Assembly: GCA_028281525.1 (NCBI GenBank)
Contig: JANQJR010000041.1
Span: 124,001 to 188,000, forward strand
Direction: 5' to 3'
DNA from: Magnetovibrio sp.
Lineage (GTDB): Bacteria; Pseudomonadota; Alphaproteobacteria; Rhodospirillales; Magnetovibrionaceae
Length of the DNA stretch: 64,000 nucleotides
Below, one piece after another: positions 54,109 to 62,862 of the stretch (the stretch's first letter is position 1; each line of letters begins with the position of its first letter). Made by a program: the position numbers and the translations under genes. The notes beneath the pieces were generated by a model. The model had not been told where the DNA came from and did no database searches. It worked only from the letters and a program-made list of their open reading frames with translations.

Positions 54109-55404
54109 TCAGGCGGTGCCGCGTTCGATGCGGTGCTTGAGTTTCAACAACTGACGCCGGCGTTCGTCTTCGGCGATCAGGTGTTCGATGAAGTGGCCCT
54201 GGAACAGGCTGATGCCCACAGAACGGCCGAAATCCACCGCCTCGCGATTGTCGCAGCGCGCCAGAATCACGTGGGTGCGGCCCGCGTCCTTCACCAGATC
54301 GCGCAACTTCTTTTTCATTTCCGAACCGCCGTCGACCAGTTCCGGATTCCACATGACTTTGACGTAATCCACGCCCAAGCGCGCACGGTTGATCATAGAC
54401 ATGTTTTGGTATGTAAGGCCGTCCAGGCAGATGCGGTAGCCTTTTTCCTGGCAGAACTCGCGCACGAACAGAAACGCGCCGAGATCGGCGAAGATGTCGA
54501 TCTTTTGCAACTCCAACACCATGGAGCCGCGCCTGGCCGCGGAGATGCCGTCGTCGAACGCCATGAATTCGGGACTCATCAAGGTGGTGACGTTGACGTT
54601 GAAGCTGATGTCGCCGGTGATGGAAAACCGGTCGGTCTTCGACAACAACGACAACACGCGTTTATCGAGGCTTTCGGTCAAGTACTGAAACAGCCAGCGG
54701 TTGGACGTCAGATTGATGCCCGGCATCATGGTTTCGCGCAAATCCATGATGGAAATGAACAGTTCCGAAAACATCGGTTCGGGCACCAACTTGCGGCTCA
54801 CTCCGCACACGAACTGACGGCGCACCAAGCTGGTCAAGTCTGTGCGCTGCAGCGCCTTGACGGCACGGCCGAGAATTTCCGGGCTGAGCGGTTCACCGTG
54901 TTCCTGGCGGGCCTTCAAGGCCGCGCGCACGTTGGAGCGCGTCGCCGGGCGCTTTTCCGTGCGCCCTTCGTCGCTCATTTCACGGACCATCTTGATCAGG
55001 TCGTCGTAGCCCGTCTCCACGTCATACCAGGTGACGAATTCCGCTTCGGACCGGTCTTTTTCGTCGAACAGCGGATCGTCGGAAAACAGGAACTTGACCT
55101 TCTGCACCGTGTCCTCGACCCGGGTGTGGGCTTCGGATTTGTAGATGAAGAAGATGTCCATGTTCTTCAATTCGAACAATTGGCCCATCAGTTCGCTGAC
55201 CAGTCCTTCGAAGCTGTTGGTCGCAGCGCGGATGTGGTGTTCGCGGCGGTTGGCGGGCATCAGGCTCGAAATGTTGATGCGCACCGCCTTGCGGCCTTCC
55301 CGGCGATTTTCCAAACGGCGCAGGTATTCCAACAGCAATTGCTCTTGCGTGCGGCGGTGCATGTGGGTTGAGGACGAGCTGGAACGCAAGGCCATATCAG
55401 ACAC
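54109..55404 (-). CDS. Degenerate GGDEF-EAL-like protein (paralogue 2)
   Basis: A 431-residue cytoplasmic protein. The N-terminal half resembles a worn GGDEF fold without its motif (VRINISSLMPANRREHHIRA; MDIFFIYKSEAHTRVEDTVQ). The C-terminal half is an EAL-like barrel: GSMVLELQKIDIFADLGAFL, YRICLDGLTYQNMSMIN, DYVKVMWNPELVDGG and LFQGHFIEHLIAEDERRR. The EAL glutamate is kept as LELQK, but DDFGxG and QGY are changed (LDGLT, QGHF), so cyclic-di-GMP hydrolysis is unlikely. It lies 36 bases after its paralogue and 1 base before the ABC ATPase. Confidence 0.8.
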   Translation of the reverse strand: MSDMALRSSSSSTHMHRRTQEQLLLEYLRRLENRREGRKAVRINISSLMPANRREHHIRAATNSFEGLVSELMGQLFELKNMDIFFIYKSEAHTRVEDTVQKVKFLFSDDPLFDEKDRSEAEFVTWYDVETGYDDLIKMVREMSDEGRTEKRPATRSNVRAALKARQEHGEPLSPEILGRAVKALQRTDLTSLVRRQFVCGVSRKLVPEPMFSELFISIMDLRETMMPGINLTSNRWLFQYLTESLDKRVLSLLSKTDRFSITGDISFNVNVTTLMSPEFMAFDDGISAARRGSMVLELQKIDIFADLGAFLFVREFCQEKGYRICLDGLTYQNMSMINRARLGVDYVKVMWNPELVDGGSEMKKKLRDLVKDAGRTHVILARCDNREAVDFGRSVGISLFQGHFIEHLIAEDERRRQLLKLKHRIERGTA

Positions 55405-55440
55405 CCCCCCATATACATTTCTTGCTGTCTAAATATCGCC

Positions 55441-56718
55441 TCATCGGATAAGGCCCTTGCTGATCATGGCGTGCACCACTTTATCGATGAAGTGGCCTTG
55501 AAAGCAGCGAATGCCGAGGTCCAGCCCCCAGCTCACGCCCTCTTCGGAATCGACGCGCGACAACACCACGCCGCCCAGTCCCATCTTATCCACCACCTCG
55601 CGAATCTGGCGGGTTTGTTCCTGACCGACGCCACCACGCACCTCCGGTCCCCAGGTGATCTTGATGAAATCGGCGTCCAGCATGCTGGGGTCGAAGAAAT
55701 GCAGCGTCAACGGATTGAGCCCGTCGATCAAAACCTGGTAGCCGTGTTCGCGCAACCAATCGCGGGTATAGGCGTAGGTGCCCATATCGGCGAACACGTC
55801 GATGATCTGGATTTCCACAATCACCATGTCCGGGTGCTCGTCGACGATGGCATGAAAGTTCTGGAACGGCCGCGCCATGATGGTCGAGATGTTGAGGTTC
55901 ACGCTGATGGGCACGTCGAGTGCGGCGAAGTCGACCCGGGAAAGCACTTCCAATACCCGCGCATCCAAGGTTTCGGAAAGATATTGAAACAGCCAATTGC
56001 TCGAAAAGATGTTGATCTGCGGTGCAATGCGTTGGCGCAATTCCTCCATGGCGATGAAGTTTTCGTGAAAGCTGAGTTCTTGTTGTTTGCCGGCCACCAC
56101 GGTCACCGCCGGCTGGCGGTGCACCACGTCGGCGATGCGCACCTCCAACAGTTTTTGCGTGATGGCTTTGAGCATGTTGGGCACCAACGGTTCGCCCGTC
56201 ATGACCTTCGACGCACGACCGGTCGACAACGTCTGGCCGCTTTCATCCTTGGTTTCCTCGCGGTTGGCGAGCGCCTGGGTGGCGACGTCGGTCAGGTCCT
56301 TGACGTCGCTGGGTTGGCCCATGTCGTACCACGTGGAGAAGCGGTCTTCGGCGGAGCCGTCCTCGGTCATGGTCAGGGGGTCTTCGTTGAACATGGCGCG
56401 CACGCGAAACACCGCGTCGTCCACGTCATCCACCGGCGTGTTGCGGCACAACAGCACCACGTCGGAATTGGAGAATTGAAAGACCTGCACGTCCTGTTGT
56501 TGGGACAGATTGTCGAGCGAGCGTTCGACCATGCGCAGGAAATGGGGCTGGCGGTGACTGGGGCGCAATTCGGACAAATGCATATGAACTGCGAACACGC
56601 CCGCGACGTTGTGGCGCATGCGTTCCACCACGTCCAACAGCCGTTTTTCGTGGCTGGGACGTTTTTGCTCTTCTCCACCGATGTATGCTGCCGAATAATC
56701 CGCCATAGAGACGCCCAT
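55441..56718 (-). CDS. Degenerate GGDEF-EAL-like protein (paralogue 1)
   Basis: A 425-residue cytoplasmic paralogue of the next gene, with the same order of segments. The N-terminal half has VAGVFAVHMHLSELRPSHRQ and VQVFQFSNSDVVLLCRNTP, like a GGDEF fold without the motif. A shared middle region is NIFSSNWLFQYLSETLDARV (compare NLTSNRWLFQYLTESLDKRV in the paralogue). The EAL-like half has MVIVEIQIIDVFADMGTYAY, YQVLIDGLNPLTLHFFD, DFIKITWGPEVRGG and CFQGHFIDKVVHAMISKG. Catalytic residues are only partly kept. It is first in the operon; ATG at 56718 or 56706. Confidence 0.8.
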   Translation of the reverse strand: MGVSMADYSAAYIGGEEQKRPSHEKRLLDVVERMRHNVAGVFAVHMHLSELRPSHRQPHFLRMVERSLDNLSQQQDVQVFQFSNSDVVLLCRNTPVDDVDDAVFRVRAMFNEDPLTMTEDGSAEDRFSTWYDMGQPSDVKDLTDVATQALANREETKDESGQTLSTGRASKVMTGEPLVPNMLKAITQKLLEVRIADVVHRQPAVTVVAGKQQELSFHENFIAMEELRQRIAPQINIFSSNWLFQYLSETLDARVLEVLSRVDFAALDVPISVNLNISTIMARPFQNFHAIVDEHPDMVIVEIQIIDVFADMGTYAYTRDWLREHGYQVLIDGLNPLTLHFFDPSMLDADFIKITWGPEVRGGVGQEQTRQIREVVDKMGLGGVVLSRVDSEEGVSWGLDLGIRCFQGHFIDKVVHAMISKGLIR

Positions 56719-56878
56719 TACCGATACCCCGGACCGGACTTTTTGTTCCTGACCGGAGCCTTCATCACAGTTACTCTGACATGGTAAAGTCTAAGTGGTT
56801 AATAGGGAATGACTGAAAATTTTTATCAACCCCCGTTATCCTTGAGAAATCCTGGGAAAAACACACCTTTCAGGAACC

Positions 56879-57634
56879 ATGATCAATTCTTTGAGCCAAT
56901 CGCATGGACCCCTGGTCGATTCCGTGCCGGCCCGCACACCAGCACAAACGCGGATTTACGCCATCGGCGATATCCACGGGCGGCTGGATTTGCTCGATGA
57001 GCTGTTGCACAACATCGCCCACGACGCCACCAGCGCGCCCAAGCGCCGGGTGCTGGTGACATTGGGTGACTTGATCGATCGCGGCGCGGACAGTCCCGGC
57101 GTGGTGGAACGGCTCATGAACCTGCGCACCGAGCCGCCTTTCGACGATTTTGAATTGCATTTCCTGAAAGGCAATCACGAGCAGCTCTTAGAGCAGTTCC
57201 TTGCTGGCGACGACAATCCAAGCAATTGGCTGCAAAACGGTGGCATGGAAACGCTGCTCAGTTACGGTGTTGAAACCGGTACAAATCCCAGAACCATGCA
57301 CGCAACCGCGCATGAGCGCATCCCCCAAAACCACCTGAATTTCATCGGCGGGCTGGCGTTGTCCCACCGGGAAGGAGATTACCTGTTCGCGCATGCCGGC
57401 ATCCGTCCAGGCATCGCCCTGGAGCGCCAAGCTGCAGACGATTTGATGTGGATTCGCGGGACCTTTTTGGAATCCAACGCCGACTTCGGCTGTGTGGTGG
57501 TGCATGGCCACACCCCCCTGCCCATACCGGAGGTACGCGCAAACCGCATCGGCATCGACACCAAGGCGTGGATGTCCGGCACGCTTACCTGCGTGGTCCT
57601 GGAAGACGTCAGTTTGCGCTTTCTATCCACCTGA
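56879..57634 (+). CDS. Ser/Thr-type protein phosphatase (metallophosphoesterase)
   Basis: A 251-residue PPP-family phosphatase. The metal-site motifs are in order: RIYAIGDIHGRLDLLDELLH (GDxHG), VTLGDLIDRGADSPGVVERL (GDxxDRG), LHFLKGNHEQLLEQFL (GNHE), then YLFAHAGIRPGIALE and VVHGHTPLPIPEVRAN. It probably dephosphorylates proteins, or Ap4A-like nucleotides as in some alphaproteobacterial members. It is a single gene, divergent from the degenerate EAL operon, and the ~220 bases after it lead into the polysaccharide module. Confidence 0.92.
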   Translation: MINSLSQSHGPLVDSVPARTPAQTRIYAIGDIHGRLDLLDELLHNIAHDATSAPKRRVLVTLGDLIDRGADSPGVVERLMNLRTEPPFDDFELHFLKGNHEQLLEQFLAGDDNPSNWLQNGGMETLLSYGVETGTNPRTMHATAHERIPQNHLNFIGGLALSHREGDYLFAHAGIRPGIALERQAADDLMWIRGTFLESNADFGCVVVHGHTPLPIPEVRANRIGIDTKAWMSGTLTCVVLEDVSLRFLST

Positions 57635-57732
57635 CCATCTGGGCGGACATCATTGGCAGAAAATCTCATTTAAAATCAAATTGATAACACGCCGCCATAC
57701 CGTTAAGCGAAAGATGATGTCTTTTCCACCGC

Positions 57733-57752
57733 CTAAAATGGGAAGATTTTAG
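57733..57752. other. Small perfect inverted repeat in leader region
   Basis: CTAAAAT and ATTTTAG pair around a 6-base spacer. It lies about 100 bases downstream of the phosphatase stop and 100 bases upstream of the glycosyltransferase start. It may be an operator or a weak stop hairpin; no T tract follows. Confidence 0.3.
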
Positions 57753-57775
57753 AAGCGTTAACCCTGCCGGTAAGT

Positions 57776-57803
57776 TGAAAAATATGGTTCCTAATTGACG
57801 AAA
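57776..57803 (+). repeat. Direct repeat, left copy, before the polysaccharide module
   Basis: The 28-base sequence TGAAAAATATGGTTCCTAAT followed by TGACGAAA matches 62835-62862 at 24 of 28 positions in the same orientation. The two copies bracket the four-gene polysaccharide module. Confidence 0.55.
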
Positions 57804-57855
57804 GCTCATCTAAAAGCACGGGAACTCCGGGGTGGAGTAGAGAGGTAGCGCGTTC

Positions 57856-58785
57856 ATGACAAACGTCAGTTTTATCGTAACCATATATAATAAGTCGCAG
57901 TTTATTCCTTTCGTAACGGACGCGCTCTTCAACCAACAAGATGTTGGTGAGTGCGAATACATCTTCGTTGACGACGGCTCAACGGATGACAGCCTTGCCG
58001 TTTTACGCGCCTGCACGCAGGGACGCGAAAACGTAAAGATTATTTCCCAAGCCAACGCCGGTCCTGCGATTGCGACCAATCGGGGCATCGCCGAGGCCTC
58101 GGGATCATACCTTAAATTGGTTGATGGCGACGATATCCTTCACCCTCAAGCAACGGCGGAATTGCTGGACGCCATCAGAAAACACGGCGTGGAAATGGCG
58201 TATTGCATGATCGATGAGGTCCCGTTCAAGGCCGGCAGCTTCGAAATTCCCAACACACCCCTAGCGGACACGCCCTCGCGCTTGATCGCGAACCCGCTAG
58301 ACTTGATCTACGAAAAAGCTCTTTTCAACCTGACGTGCGTGCTTGCCTCCACCGAGGCCGTGCGCGCTGCGGGCGGTTGCGACCCACGGGTGTTCATCCA
58401 GGATTATTCCTTTGCTTTGAGAATGGCCGCCCGCGGCGATTTCGCCTGCGTGCCAAAAGTCCTGAGCTGGGCGCCGACGGAAATCGACCGCCGGGCCTCC
58501 GAGCTTGGCGGCGGTGCGCAAGTCTTGCATGACTTGAATGCGGCGTTGGGCTTTTTTGTCGCTGACCACCCCGAACTGAAACGCCAGACCAAAGGCAAAA
58601 TTCTGTTACGGACCACGGGGCGGGCGTGGAAATGGGCGAAACGTGTGAATGGCGCAGCAACCTTATCCAAACCCTTCTGGCGCTATGCCTTGGCGAGGAT
58701 GCTCCCGTTTGGTGGGACCGTCGGCAGAATTCTGGCGACCCGCGAAACGTTTAGGGCACAATCCGAAGTGCGCGTGCCGTCTTAG
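57856..58785 (+). CDS. Family 2 glycosyltransferase
   Basis: A 309-residue inverting glycosyltransferase of the GT-A fold. It begins NVSFIVTIYNKSQFIPFVTD, with the nucleotide-sugar aspartates in CEYIFVDDGSTDDSLAVLRA and the DxD-like LKLVDGDDILHPQATAELLD. The second half (RVFIQDYSFALRMAARGDFA) carries the likely catalytic acidic residue region ED/QD. It probably adds a sugar to a lipid-linked or LPS glycan. It opens the polysaccharide module, behind a ~220-base leader containing a GGTAGCGCG stretch just before the ATG. Confidence 0.9.
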   Translation: MTNVSFIVTIYNKSQFIPFVTDALFNQQDVGECEYIFVDDGSTDDSLAVLRACTQGRENVKIISQANAGPAIATNRGIAEASGSYLKLVDGDDILHPQATAELLDAIRKHGVEMAYCMIDEVPFKAGSFEIPNTPLADTPSRLIANPLDLIYEKALFNLTCVLASTEAVRAAGGCDPRVFIQDYSFALRMAARGDFACVPKVLSWAPTEIDRRASELGGGAQVLHDLNAALGFFVADHPELKRQTKGKILLRTTGRAWKWAKRVNGAATLSKPFWRYALARMLPFGGTVGRILATRETFRAQSEVRVPS

Positions 58786-58895
58786 GGCTAAAGTCTTTCC
58801 CATGCGCCATAAATTCCAATACATTGCCTAATTATTCGCCAGTTAACACGGCCCACCACCCAACAATTCTTGTAATCCCCCAGCCTCTATCAACC

Positions 58896-60173
58896 ATGTC
58901 ACAAGATACCTCACGGCGCACAGCACATATCTTCGCAATCCTCTGTGCCGTTATGATGGGCCTTGCCATCCCCTTGCGTATCAGCGGTGTCAGCGCGGAA
59001 CAGGGGGCTTTGGCCCTTTCTTTGTTGTGCGCCCTGGTGGTGCTTGGCGTTGACGTTGAAGCGCGCGCCTTTGCGTGGAACACCGTACGCTCTCGGACAG
59101 GCTTGGTCGTCGGGGCTGTTTTCGCCTGTTGGGCGTTGACCATTCCTTTTTCCATGGACCCGCTCGGCTCCCTTCACATGGGCGGGCGCACCGGCCTGTT
59201 TCTCTTAGGCGTTGTGTTGTTGTATGCCGTGATCAAAACCAATGACCACGTCCACAGCCTTTTGCTCAAAGTGCTGGTTGGCGCCTCCACGTTGATCAAT
59301 AGCCTGGTCCTCCTATCGTTTGGCGGCGTGCCGTATATCCTATCGACGCTGCACGCCAATTTTTCCTCTCCGGAAATCCCGGCACTTGCCTTCAAGTCAT
59401 ATGCCGCGATTGCATTGTGCCTGATCCCGGTCATGGTTTGGGCCGGCCGGCGGTTGGGCGGGGTTTGGGCAATACTCGGCTACGCCGGCGGCGCCATGGG
59501 CGTCGCCATCTTATTCCTGACCGCGAACCGCTCGACGCTTGCAGGGTTGTTGGCCATGATCGTGGTCGCCGTCCTGGCTTTGATCCTCGCGCGCCGCCGC
59601 TTTTCCGGCATTCTCACTTTGGTTGCCATTGTGTTGGTGTCGGCGATTCTCATATGGGTTTATCAATTGCGTTTCCCCGCCGAAGTGGGCGATGACCAAG
59701 GCTTGTTCGTGCCGGTTTGGCTCATCGACATGCATCGCCAGCATATTTGGAGTTTCGCCTTTGAGCGCTTTTTGGAATCGCCTTGGGTTGGACACGGCAT
59801 CGACCAACTCAATCACCTGCCGGGCGCCAATGTCACCATACCGGGCCTGAGCGAATCCGCTTTCGCCGTCCCCTCCCACCCGCACAATTGGGCTCTGGAG
59901 ATTTTGGCGGAAACCGGCCTGGTTGGTTTTCTGCCCATGCTGACCGTGCTTGGATTTATCGCATGGCGGCTATTGCGCCGCTTCGCACGTGACGCGGAGC
60001 AAGGCGCGCTGGCTCAATTGGTGTTGATGGCGGGTTTTTGGGGCAGCGCCATGTTCAATTTCTCCATCTGGGCGGTTTGGTGGCAACTCACATTTATGGT
60101 GCTATTCGCGATCGTCGCCGCAACACCCCGCGCCCCAAGCCTAGACGCTCGTTCACCGGCATACAGGCGGTGA
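58896..60173 (+). CDS. O-antigen ligase/polymerase-like membrane protein
   Basis: A 425-residue polytopic membrane protein of the WaaL/Wzy (O-antigen ligase, Wzy_C) family with about 11 helices. The large periplasmic loop contains FLESPWVGHGIDQLNHL and the family-typical FAVPSHPHNWALEILAETGL with the conserved histidine, then VGFLPMLTVLGFIAWRLL. It either ligates or polymerises lipid-linked glycan units. ATG at 58896 begins SQDTSRRTAHIFAILCAVMM; a TTG at 58824 would add a hydrophilic leader. It lies 110 bases after the glycosyltransferase. Confidence 0.87.
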   Translation: MSQDTSRRTAHIFAILCAVMMGLAIPLRISGVSAEQGALALSLLCALVVLGVDVEARAFAWNTVRSRTGLVVGAVFACWALTIPFSMDPLGSLHMGGRTGLFLLGVVLLYAVIKTNDHVHSLLLKVLVGASTLINSLVLLSFGGVPYILSTLHANFSSPEIPALAFKSYAAIALCLIPVMVWAGRRLGGVWAILGYAGGAMGVAILFLTANRSTLAGLLAMIVVAVLALILARRRFSGILTLVAIVLVSAILIWVYQLRFPAEVGDDQGLFVPVWLIDMHRQHIWSFAFERFLESPWVGHGIDQLNHLPGANVTIPGLSESAFAVPSHPHNWALEILAETGLVGFLPMLTVLGFIAWRLLRRFARDAEQGALAQLVLMAGFWGSAMFNFSIWAVWWQLTFMVLFAIVAATPRAPSLDARSPAYRR

Positions 60174-60270
60174 CGTACATTGCACATTTTTTGTGGCTTG
60201 CGCATGTCGGCCCTGGCTGTCATGAAATGTCGTTGATAAATGCTCATTCAGGATAGAAGAAACGATACTC

Positions 60271-61227
60271 ATGCCCATTTTTGATCGCAAACGCATTCTG
60301 GTCACCGGCGGAGCCGGATTTTTAGGCTCGCACTTGTGCGAACGCTTGCTCGGGCACGGGCACGATGTGTTGTGCGTCGATAATTTTTTTACCGGCCCCC
60401 GCGACAACATTTTGCATCTTCTCGACAACCCGCGTTTTGAGCTTATGCGCCACGATGTCACCTTCCCGCTGTATGTGGAGGTGGATGAAATTTACAATCT
60501 GGCCTGCCCCGCATCGCCCATCCATTATCAGCACGATCCCGTACAAACCACCAAAACGTCCGTGCACGGCGCGATCAATATGTTGGGACTGGCCAAACGG
60601 GTGGGCGCGAAAATTTTCCAGGCCTCGACTTCGGAAGTCTACGGCGATCCGACCGTGCACCCGCAAACGGAAAACTACTGGGGCAACGTCAACCCCATCG
60701 GTCCCCGGGCGTGCTATGACGAAGGCAAACGCTGTGCGGAAACCCTGTTTTTCGACACCCACCGCCAATACGGCCTGCCGATCCGGGTGGCGCGCATTTT
60801 CAACACCTATGGTCCGCGTATGCACCCGGGCGACGGACGGGTGGTGTCCAACTTCATTCTGCAAGCGCTCAAGGGCGAGCCCATCACCATTTACGGTGAC
60901 GGTATGCAAACCCGCTCATTTTGCTATGTGGACGACCTGATCGACGCCTTCCTCAAGCTGATGGACACACCCGACGAAATCACGGGGCCGATGAATCTCG
61001 GCAATCCGGGCGAGTTCACCATCAAGGAACTGGCCGAACATGTGGTGCGCTTGACGGGGTCGTCCTCGGAATTGGTTTACCGCGATCTGCCCGCCGACGA
61101 CCCCCTGCAACGCTGTCCCGACATCGCCTTGGCCCGCGAAACCCTGGGCTGGGAGCCGACGGTGAAGCTGGAAGACGGCCTGAAACGCACGATCCCGTAT
61201 TTCCAATCCCTCATCAACGAAAGCTGA
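60271..61227 (+). CDS. UDP-glucuronate decarboxylase (UDP-xylose synthase)-like SDR
   Basis: A 318-residue extended short-chain dehydrogenase. The NAD site is [20 protein letters not shown], then [20 protein letters not shown] and [20 protein letters not shown], a hallmark of UXS-type decarboxylases. The catalytic region has [17 protein letters not shown] and [19 protein letters not shown] (YxxxK). It converts UDP-glucuronate to UDP-xylose (or the 4-keto intermediate) for the envelope glycan. AGAAG-type ribosome site is ~10 bases ahead of the ATG. It is the third gene of the module. Confidence 0.93.
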   Translation: MPIFDRKRILVTGGAGFLGSHLCERLLGHGHDVLCVDNFFTGPRDNILHLLDNPRFELMRHDVTFPLYVEVDEIYNLACPASPIHYQHDPVQTTKTSVHGAINMLGLAKRVGAKIFQASTSEVYGDPTVHPQTENYWGNVNPIGPRACYDEGKRCAETLFFDTHRQYGLPIRVARIFNTYGPRMHPGDGRVVSNFILQALKGEPITIYGDGMQTRSFCYVDDLIDAFLKLMDTPDEITGPMNLGNPGEFTIKELAEHVVRLTGSSSELVYRDLPADDPLQRCPDIALARETLGWEPTVKLEDGLKRTIPYFQSLINES

Positions 61228-61321
61228 GAGCCCGTGCGCGACCGCCTTGGCGGAAAACGCCGAACGCGCTACAAGGGAGATCATCGATTCTTCGTGCTGC
61301 TGCGCAACTGACGGAGCCCTC

Positions 61322-62797
61322 ATGACCGCCGCGCCTTCCGCTGCTTCACACATGGCCGATTTGGTCGAACGCCTGGCCGGCGCACGCGTGGTGTGCGTGG
61401 GCGATGTGATGCTGGATCGCTACGTTTTAGGACAAGTGGAACGCATTTCCCCCGAAGCCCCCATCCCGGTGCTGCGGGTCGAGAAAGAAACCGCCATGCT
61501 GGGCGGCGCGGGCAATGTCGCCGCCAACATCACCGCATTGGGCGGTGGGGTGCGTTTCGTCGCGGTCGCCGGTGACGACACGGCGGGCGATGAATTGCAG
61601 CGTTTGCTCCACAAGCTCGATTCCTTGGATGCCGACTTGGTCATCGAAGCGGGCCGGCGCACGACGCTCAAGACCCGTTTCGTGGGCGCGGCCCAACAAC
61701 TGGTGCGCGCGGACGTGGAGACCACCGCACCGTTGACGCAAGCGGCGCTGAAGGACCTGCTGGCCCATATCGATCGAACCGACGGCGAGGCCGGCGCAAT
61801 GGTGCTGTCCGATTATGGCAAAGGCGTGCTGGGCGACAACGTCACCCAATACACGATCGCACGGGCCCGTTCGCAAAACCTGCCCGTCATCGTCGACCCC
61901 AAGGGACGTGACTACAGCCGTTATCAAGGCGCGCACCTGATCACGCCCAACAAAAAGGAATTGATGGAGGCCTCCGGCCTGCCCGCGCACACCGACGCCG
62001 AGGTGATCGCGGCCTGCACCCATCTGATCGAGACCTGCGGCATCGATGGCGTGTTGGCGACGCGCAGCGCGGATGGCATGACATTGGTGAGCAAAGGCGC
62101 GGAGCCGCAGCATTTCAAGGCCGAAGCCCGTGAAGTGTTCGACGTATCCGGCGCGGGCGACACGGTGGTTGCGACGGTGGCGTTGGCCTTGGCCGCAGGC
62201 GCGCGCTTGGACGAAGCCGCCGCGCTTGCCAACGTCGCCGCCGGAATCGTGGTCGGCAAGGCCGGCACTGCGACGGTGGGCGCCGCAGAACTTTCGCGCA
62301 CGCTCCATCTCCAAGACTTAGGCGTAGCGGAAGCGAAACTTTGCGATCTGGACCGGGCCGCCATGCAGGTCGCAGGCTGGCGTGAACAGGGCCTCAACGT
62401 CGGCTTTACCAACGGCTGCTTCGATCTGCTGCATCCCGGCCACATTTCCCTGCTCACCCAGGCGCGCACGGCCTGCGACAAACTGGTGGTGGGCTTGAAT
62501 TCGGATGCGTCCGTCAAACGCCTCAAGGGCGAGAGCCGCCCGATCCAGTCCGAGGCCGCTCGCGCCGCCGTCCTGGGCGCGCTGAGCGCCGTGGATCTGG
62601 TCGTACTGTTTTCCGAAGATACGCCCTTGAACCTGATCGAAACCCTGCGCCCGGACGTTCTGGTCAAGGGCGCGGATTATCGCCTCGAAGAGGTGGTCGG
62701 CGCGGACATCGTGCAAAGCTACGGCGGACGCGTGGTGCTGGCGGAGCTGGTGGACGGTCAATCCACCACCAACACCATCGCCAAAATGAACGGCTGA
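61322..62797 (+). CDS. hldE: Bifunctional heptose-7-phosphate kinase / heptose-1-phosphate adenylyltransferase HldE
   Basis: A 491-residue fusion enzyme making ADP-heptose for the LPS core. The N-terminal ribokinase-type domain has VVCVGDVMLDRYVLGQVERI, LGGAGNVAANITALGGGVRF, VIVDPKGRDYSRYQGAHLIT and the catalytic FDVSGAGDTVVATVALALAA. The C-terminal nucleotidyltransferase starts near 355 with VGFTNGCFDLLHPGHISLLT, and has GLNSDASVKRLKGESRPIQS and a late GGRVVLAELVDGQSTTN. ATG at 61322 has GGAG upstream; a TTG 75 bases earlier is not needed. It follows the UXS gene by 94 bases. Confidence 0.95.
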   Translation: MTAAPSAASHMADLVERLAGARVVCVGDVMLDRYVLGQVERISPEAPIPVLRVEKETAMLGGAGNVAANITALGGGVRFVAVAGDDTAGDELQRLLHKLDSLDADLVIEAGRRTTLKTRFVGAAQQLVRADVETTAPLTQAALKDLLAHIDRTDGEAGAMVLSDYGKGVLGDNVTQYTIARARSQNLPVIVDPKGRDYSRYQGAHLITPNKKELMEASGLPAHTDAEVIAACTHLIETCGIDGVLATRSADGMTLVSKGAEPQHFKAEAREVFDVSGAGDTVVATVALALAAGARLDEAAALANVAAGIVVGKAGTATVGAAELSRTLHLQDLGVAEAKLCDLDRAAMQVAGWREQGLNVGFTNGCFDLLHPGHISLLTQARTACDKLVVGLNSDASVKRLKGESRPIQSEAARAAVLGALSAVDLVVLFSEDTPLNLIETLRPDVLVKGADYRLEEVVGADIVQSYGGRVVLAELVDGQSTTNTIAKMNG

Positions 62798-62834
62798 TGA
62801 GGATCCACATTTACTCAAACGCTGCAATTGCACC

Positions 62835-62862
62835 TGAAAAATATGGATCCTAGTTCCCGAAA
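62835..62862 (+). repeat. Direct repeat, right copy, after the polysaccharide module
   Basis: The sequence TGAAAAATATGGATCCTAGT followed by TCCCGAAA matches 57776-57803 at 24 of 28 positions. It includes the stop codon of the reverse-strand PBP gene. The nearby AGGATCCA (62801-62810 area) forms an inverted pair with TGGATCCT inside it. Confidence 0.55.
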
